Assembly (NCBI GenBank): GCA_000727475.1
Contig: KL647291.1
Location: 1,863,527-1,927,526, forward strand
From: Sarcocystis neurona
Taxonomy: Eukaryota; Apicomplexa; Conoidasida; Eucoccidiorida; Sarcocystidae
DNA: 64,000 nucleotides
Direction of reading: 5' to 3'
Of this stretch, positions 60,148-64,000 are shown in pieces. How positions within the stretch are numbered: position 1 is the stretch's first letter; the number at the start of each line of letters is the position of its first letter. The position numbers were made by a program, and so were the translations under genes. The notes below the pieces were generated by a model. It saw only the letters and a list, made by a program, of their open reading frames with translations, was not told the origin of the DNA and searched no databases.

Positions 60148-63100
60148 AGTTGTCGTCACTTTCATTTTAGGTTTTCATCTCTTGTGTGTTTGTTTTTGTG
60201 GGAGCAGTCACGCACACGGGTATGTGTGCGACTGTTATTATGTGGATGTATTTCCCTGTCAGGGCGTGCGAGCCTCTGGGAGGACCCACACATGTGCCCT
60301 GACAGACGTGCGTCTCTACTTTGGTGCGGGTACGCGGGCCCGAGGACGGGGCCTGCATGCGCAGAAGCGTGCGTGTGTGTCTGTCTGTGTCTGCGTATAC
60401 GTGTTTCCATACGTATGGACAGAGGATGCAGATTCACTAGCGGGGTATACGCGAGGTTGAAAGCAGGAGGAATTAGGGAGGGACGCCTGGACGCAAGAAG
60501 CGATGTAGCAGGGGACAGGGGAAAGCACCTGTATGTTGGTGGATGTGCGTTGAATATATATATATATATATATGTATATAAATATATATATAGACGTCTG
60601 TGCACGTGGATGCATGTGTTTGTATGCGTGTGTACACCGGTTTGTGTTGGTACTGAGGTGTATCTGTGGGGAAGCAGGAAGTGCTCCTTTCCGACTGCGT
60701 CATGGACTGAATGTTCTGCAGTGGAGACAGTGAAAAAAGCCAAGGACGAAGGGTTGTCTCGATGGATGTGTGTGCCGCGTGTGTATGTATCGATGCTACT
60801 GGTCTGTATTTGTTTCGATTACTGGTTGTGTGAATCTCCGGTTTTTTGCCTGGTTGTGTCTTTCCCTTCATTCTGTGTGTGTGGAGGCTTCCGTACACAT
60901 CGGGTTATAACGAAGACACCAGGATAGCGCCCACGTGTCCCTGGGGCTCCACGCACGTAGGATTCTGTGTGTGTGTGGAGCTCTGACTATAGAGAACACT
61001 GACGTTCTACCCACGGCCAGAAGGACACAAGCGAACACGTACACGTAGAACAGGCGTGTGTGTGCGAATACGGCCGTAGAGAATGACGCATCTATGCAGA
61101 GACAGGCAACGAAGTGCGTGGCATACGAGCACCGAGAGAGTGCGCGCCTGCCGGCAGCGAGGTGGCTGGGATGCCGCGCAACCCCATCACTGGACGCTTA
61201 CTTTGACTCTGTATGCAGACGGATACGTGTGCAGTCTATCGTGTGAATAAACCGCTGCGTCATATTAATCTGTGCGTGAAGCAGTTAGCGTATGTAGATT
61301 CCGATGAGCGTGTAGATGCGTCACCGAGTATGTGTGCGTGTGTCTGTGTATGCTGGGTGTGGTTCTTCACGCACGCACACGCAGAGGAACGAGATTGCAA
61401 ACATAGAGCCATACGCTTGTAGACGTCCACAGAGAGGGGAACAGGTAAAGCAACGAATGCCTATCGTGTACGTACGCGTATGTGTGGAGCCACAGGAAGA
61501 GGAAGCCACGTGGCTCTGCTGTGCAGCATATAAATAAGGAACCGAAAAGGACGTGCGGAACCATAAAGGTTTGTAGGGATGTATCTGAATGGATAGATTT
61601 ATATGCAAGGATTCAGACACACGGGTGTACGATGTATACATACATATGCATGCGGTTGTGTGGGTACCAGCGTACACGTGGTCTTCCTGCGTAGTTCTCC
61701 GTAGGTACAGGCGCACCTGTCTTTGAGGCAATGAATTCGTGCAGACAGCATATATATGTATGTATATATGTACGTACGTATGTGTATAAGTATGCGTATA
61801 TGTATGTACGTATGTTTACACCGTCGTACATCTCCTCCTTCTGTATGCGCACATGACTATCCGTACGCATATGTGTATATAGGTAAACAAATACGTAGCA
61901 TGCGCCCGTACAATTCTTAGCCTATATGGTATATATGTAGACATGTGCCAGTAGAGCAAGTAAGCAGGAGCAACCGTGAAGGGGGAGGCTGCTAAGGCAT
62001 CAACACCGGCTAGCACCGCTTTGCTTCTACTTTTGCTCGTGCCAGTGCGATTGTACTAAGGACAAAATGGAGAACAATGAATTAAAAGAGGCGAGGCTTA
62101 GACTCACATGCGTGTGACAGATGACACACTCCGCTGATTGGGTGGGGAAATGTAATCAGTGGCAGCCCGGTAGACGCCGACGCTTGGGTTCTAGACCTGC
62201 GTCTTGCCTCATATTGCCAGACGCAAACTGCAGCACCACCAGCTGGCTGGCTGTGACCGAACGGCAGCGGCAGCTGGCGCAACTGCGACAACCTTGTTAC
62301 CGCACGGACGAGGAATACGTCGTCCTGAGTACTGTAGTGCGTGCGTACAGACAAAAAGGCGGTGCCCTGCTACGTGGTGCCACTGTTGCCTGCTGCTTAT
62401 GACGCAAAAATCAGCACGACAGCTGGCCCTGAAACAAGAGCATCCGCAGCTGGTCGCGGCACAAGCACTTCCGACAACCTGAGAAAGAGCACAAGCAGCA
62501 CCAACCACCCTGTAGCACATAGTGGACTGCATGCAGCACGGAGTACGTTGTCGTGAATTTTTTCGGGAGGGAGGCGCATTACGATTTCGGCGTACGACGC
62601 TGCTCGTAGAGCACTATCGAGCCGCTCGTACTGCCAGTAGCTGCAGTGGAGCTGTATGAAGAGATATACCTGAACAGAAAAACCGTGATGCGCACCTGTA
62701 AACGACAGGTTGAGGAACACGCTTCAGCGTTGAGGAGATGCACCGGCACTTCCTTTTCTGTACACTACGTGTGTACTGGTGTGCGAAATAAGCGGCTTCT
62801 AGTAAGGAATTTTTAAGCACTGCGCTGCGTGCATTGCAGACAGCAGCACTCTTCTCTTCCACATAGTAGATGGACTTCAGGCGCAGGTCAAGGCGACGGT
62901 GACAACGTTTATTGACAGTGCGACTCTCGTGGTGCACTCCGTGAGAGTCCTTGAAGCCGTGTGTGCATCCGCGACAACAGTCGCACTTTCCGGCTGATAC
63001 AACATTGCATGGTGTTGAGTAAGGGACAGCAACGTGGTACCACCAGCGAATCGCACAGTGGTTATCGTGCCGCCAGCGTGTCTTGCACGATTAAAAACTA

Positions 63101-63534
63101 AAACGGATGCAGCCAGTGCACACGAAGGTGTAGCGCGTTTCGTTGAGAAGACAAACACTGCCGCACATCAGTAGCGAGCACTAATCTGCCAATCGCAGCT
63201 GAAGCCGCGCTTGTACATCCGCGAAGCGGAAGAGTGTTCTGCCACAAGGGTCGGTAGAACACAATGCGCTCTGAAGTAAAAATAGTGGAAACGCGGAATT
63301 AAGCAGCAGTGCAGCCTGAAAAGCAAAAAACAAGTCACGCGATACCGCTGTCGCAGATTCGAACAGCTGCAAGGCTGTTGCAACACTGCGCTACACGCGT
63401 CAGGCGAAAGCACACTGCCGCACTGTGTTTGTGTTAACAGCACTAGAACTGCAGCGTAAAGAGCAGTCATTTGTAATAACGGAGTACAACAGCTCTGCCC
63501 CAGTCACAGACTCTGAAGAAGCTTCTCCGTGTAC
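60148..63534. other. downstream of SmD3, no secure gene
   Basis: 60148-62030 is TA/TG-rich in patches (60555-60595, 61748-61810), with the SmD3 3' untranslated region expected at its left end. From about 62030 the composition changes: microsatellites disappear and short open segments with splice-like borders occur on both strands. Examples are 62217-62320 + (WLAVTERQRQLAQLRQ), 62513-62666 - (YWQYERLDSALRAASYAEI), 62800-62990 in both directions, and 63470 - (MTALYAAVLVLLTQTQC, which resembles a signal peptide). A multi-exon gene is likely, but strand and exon order cannot be decided by reading. Confidence 0.4.
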
Positions 63535-64000
63535 TCACTGCTGTGACACTGCGCACCAAACGTACGTGTAGACACACGTACATGTACACATATGTATATT
63601 CGTGCGAATTCGCCGTAAGATAGACGGTGGTGTGATTGTAATACGTGAGTGTGTACGCCTGTCACACTTGGATTTCTCCCTTCTTTCAATAAGCATGAAG
63701 AGGTGTCCACTAGCCACTCTATTCTCAAAGGCGAGTACATTTACCTCAACGTCTATGTTGCTACCGGTTCGCACGTGAGGGTTAAGTGCGTTGACACAGT
63801 GAGAATTGCACAGTACAGATAACCGATGTGAAAGCACCGCATGCATAGGAGGACCGCTCTGAGAAGCGTATAGGGAGGGCAAGTACATGAGATGGATACA
63901 AGCGTGCGCCCACTCGTGTGGTAGCAGGATAACGAATACGAGATCTACAGGAGAACAACGGCGCCTTTTCATCCTGTACTTGTTTCTTACCTCAATTCTC
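63535..64000 (-). CDS. open frame running off the right edge, partial, uncertain
   Basis: A minus-strand frame open from the window edge for about 155 codons to a stop at about 63535. It contains VILLPHEWAHACIHL, in which HEWAH fits the HExxH pattern of zinc metalloproteases, followed some 20 residues later by SGPPMHAVLSHRL. Possible splice signals are a CTCCTGTAG acceptor at about 63946 and a donor GGTAGC near 63766. HExxH is a short motif and occurs by chance, and no family could be assigned. The end of the frame (below about 63640) is poor, so only the part nearest the edge is a serious candidate. Confidence 0.25.
   Translation of the reverse strand, partial: RIEVRNKYRMKRRRCSPVDLVFVILLPHEWAHACIHLMYLPSLYASQSGPPMHAVLSHRLSVLCNSHCVNALNPHVRTGSNIDVEVNVLAFENRVASGHLFMLIERREKSKCDRRTHSRITITPPSILRRIRTNIHMCTCTCVYTYVWCAVSQQ

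Overview
The window is nuclear DNA of an apicomplexan, most likely a coccidian of the Eimeria type. The evidence is a thioredoxin reductase with the apicomplexan Cys-x4-Cys C-terminal tail, very dense CAG/GCA (CTG) trinucleotide tracts in coding and non-coding DNA, a polyglutamine insert inside a conserved enzyme, GT-AG introns of roughly 0.9-4 kb, and hundreds of (TA)n, (GA)n and (TG)n arrays. The species cannot be fixed from the sequence alone.

Layout. 1-9.7 kb: no firmly assigned gene. It is dominated by CAG/GCA-rich DNA, including a 1346-codon open frame (2962-7002, +) of uncertain coding status. 9.7-18.26 kb (+): a four-exon gene for an unrecognised helical/coiled-coil protein. 18.26-22.4 kb: a purine-rich block, a 99-bp minisatellite and a pyrimidine block. 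22.4-31.13 kb (+): an unrecognised gene of at least four exons. 31.13-34.0 kb: convergent intergenic DNA. 34.01-49.78 kb (-): a complete 11-exon thioredoxin reductase, 549 aa, all junctions in phase. 49.8-54.66 kb: the divergent intergenic region, poor in microsatellites, with an in-frame N-terminal extension of the reductase at its left end. 54.66-60.15 kb (+): the three-exon spliceosomal Sm-D3 gene. 60.15-64 kb: no secure gene, with a minus-strand open frame running off the right edge.

How the genes relate. The reductase (cytosolic and perhaps mitochondrial thiol redox) and Sm-D3 (core snRNP) are divergently arranged housekeeping genes with no obvious shared pathway. The two unknown genes lie in tandem upstream of the reductase and face it tail to tail.

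The most striking structural signal is strand polarity. In almost every intron reconstructed, the bases just upstream of the acceptor are heavily biased to CT, CTG or GT on the sense strand, so the orientation of the repeats largely predicts the direction of transcription. No operon, CRISPR array, tRNA, rRNA or recognisable transposon was seen. In the unassigned stretches many short open segments with splice-like borders exist on both strands, and these were treated with restraint.
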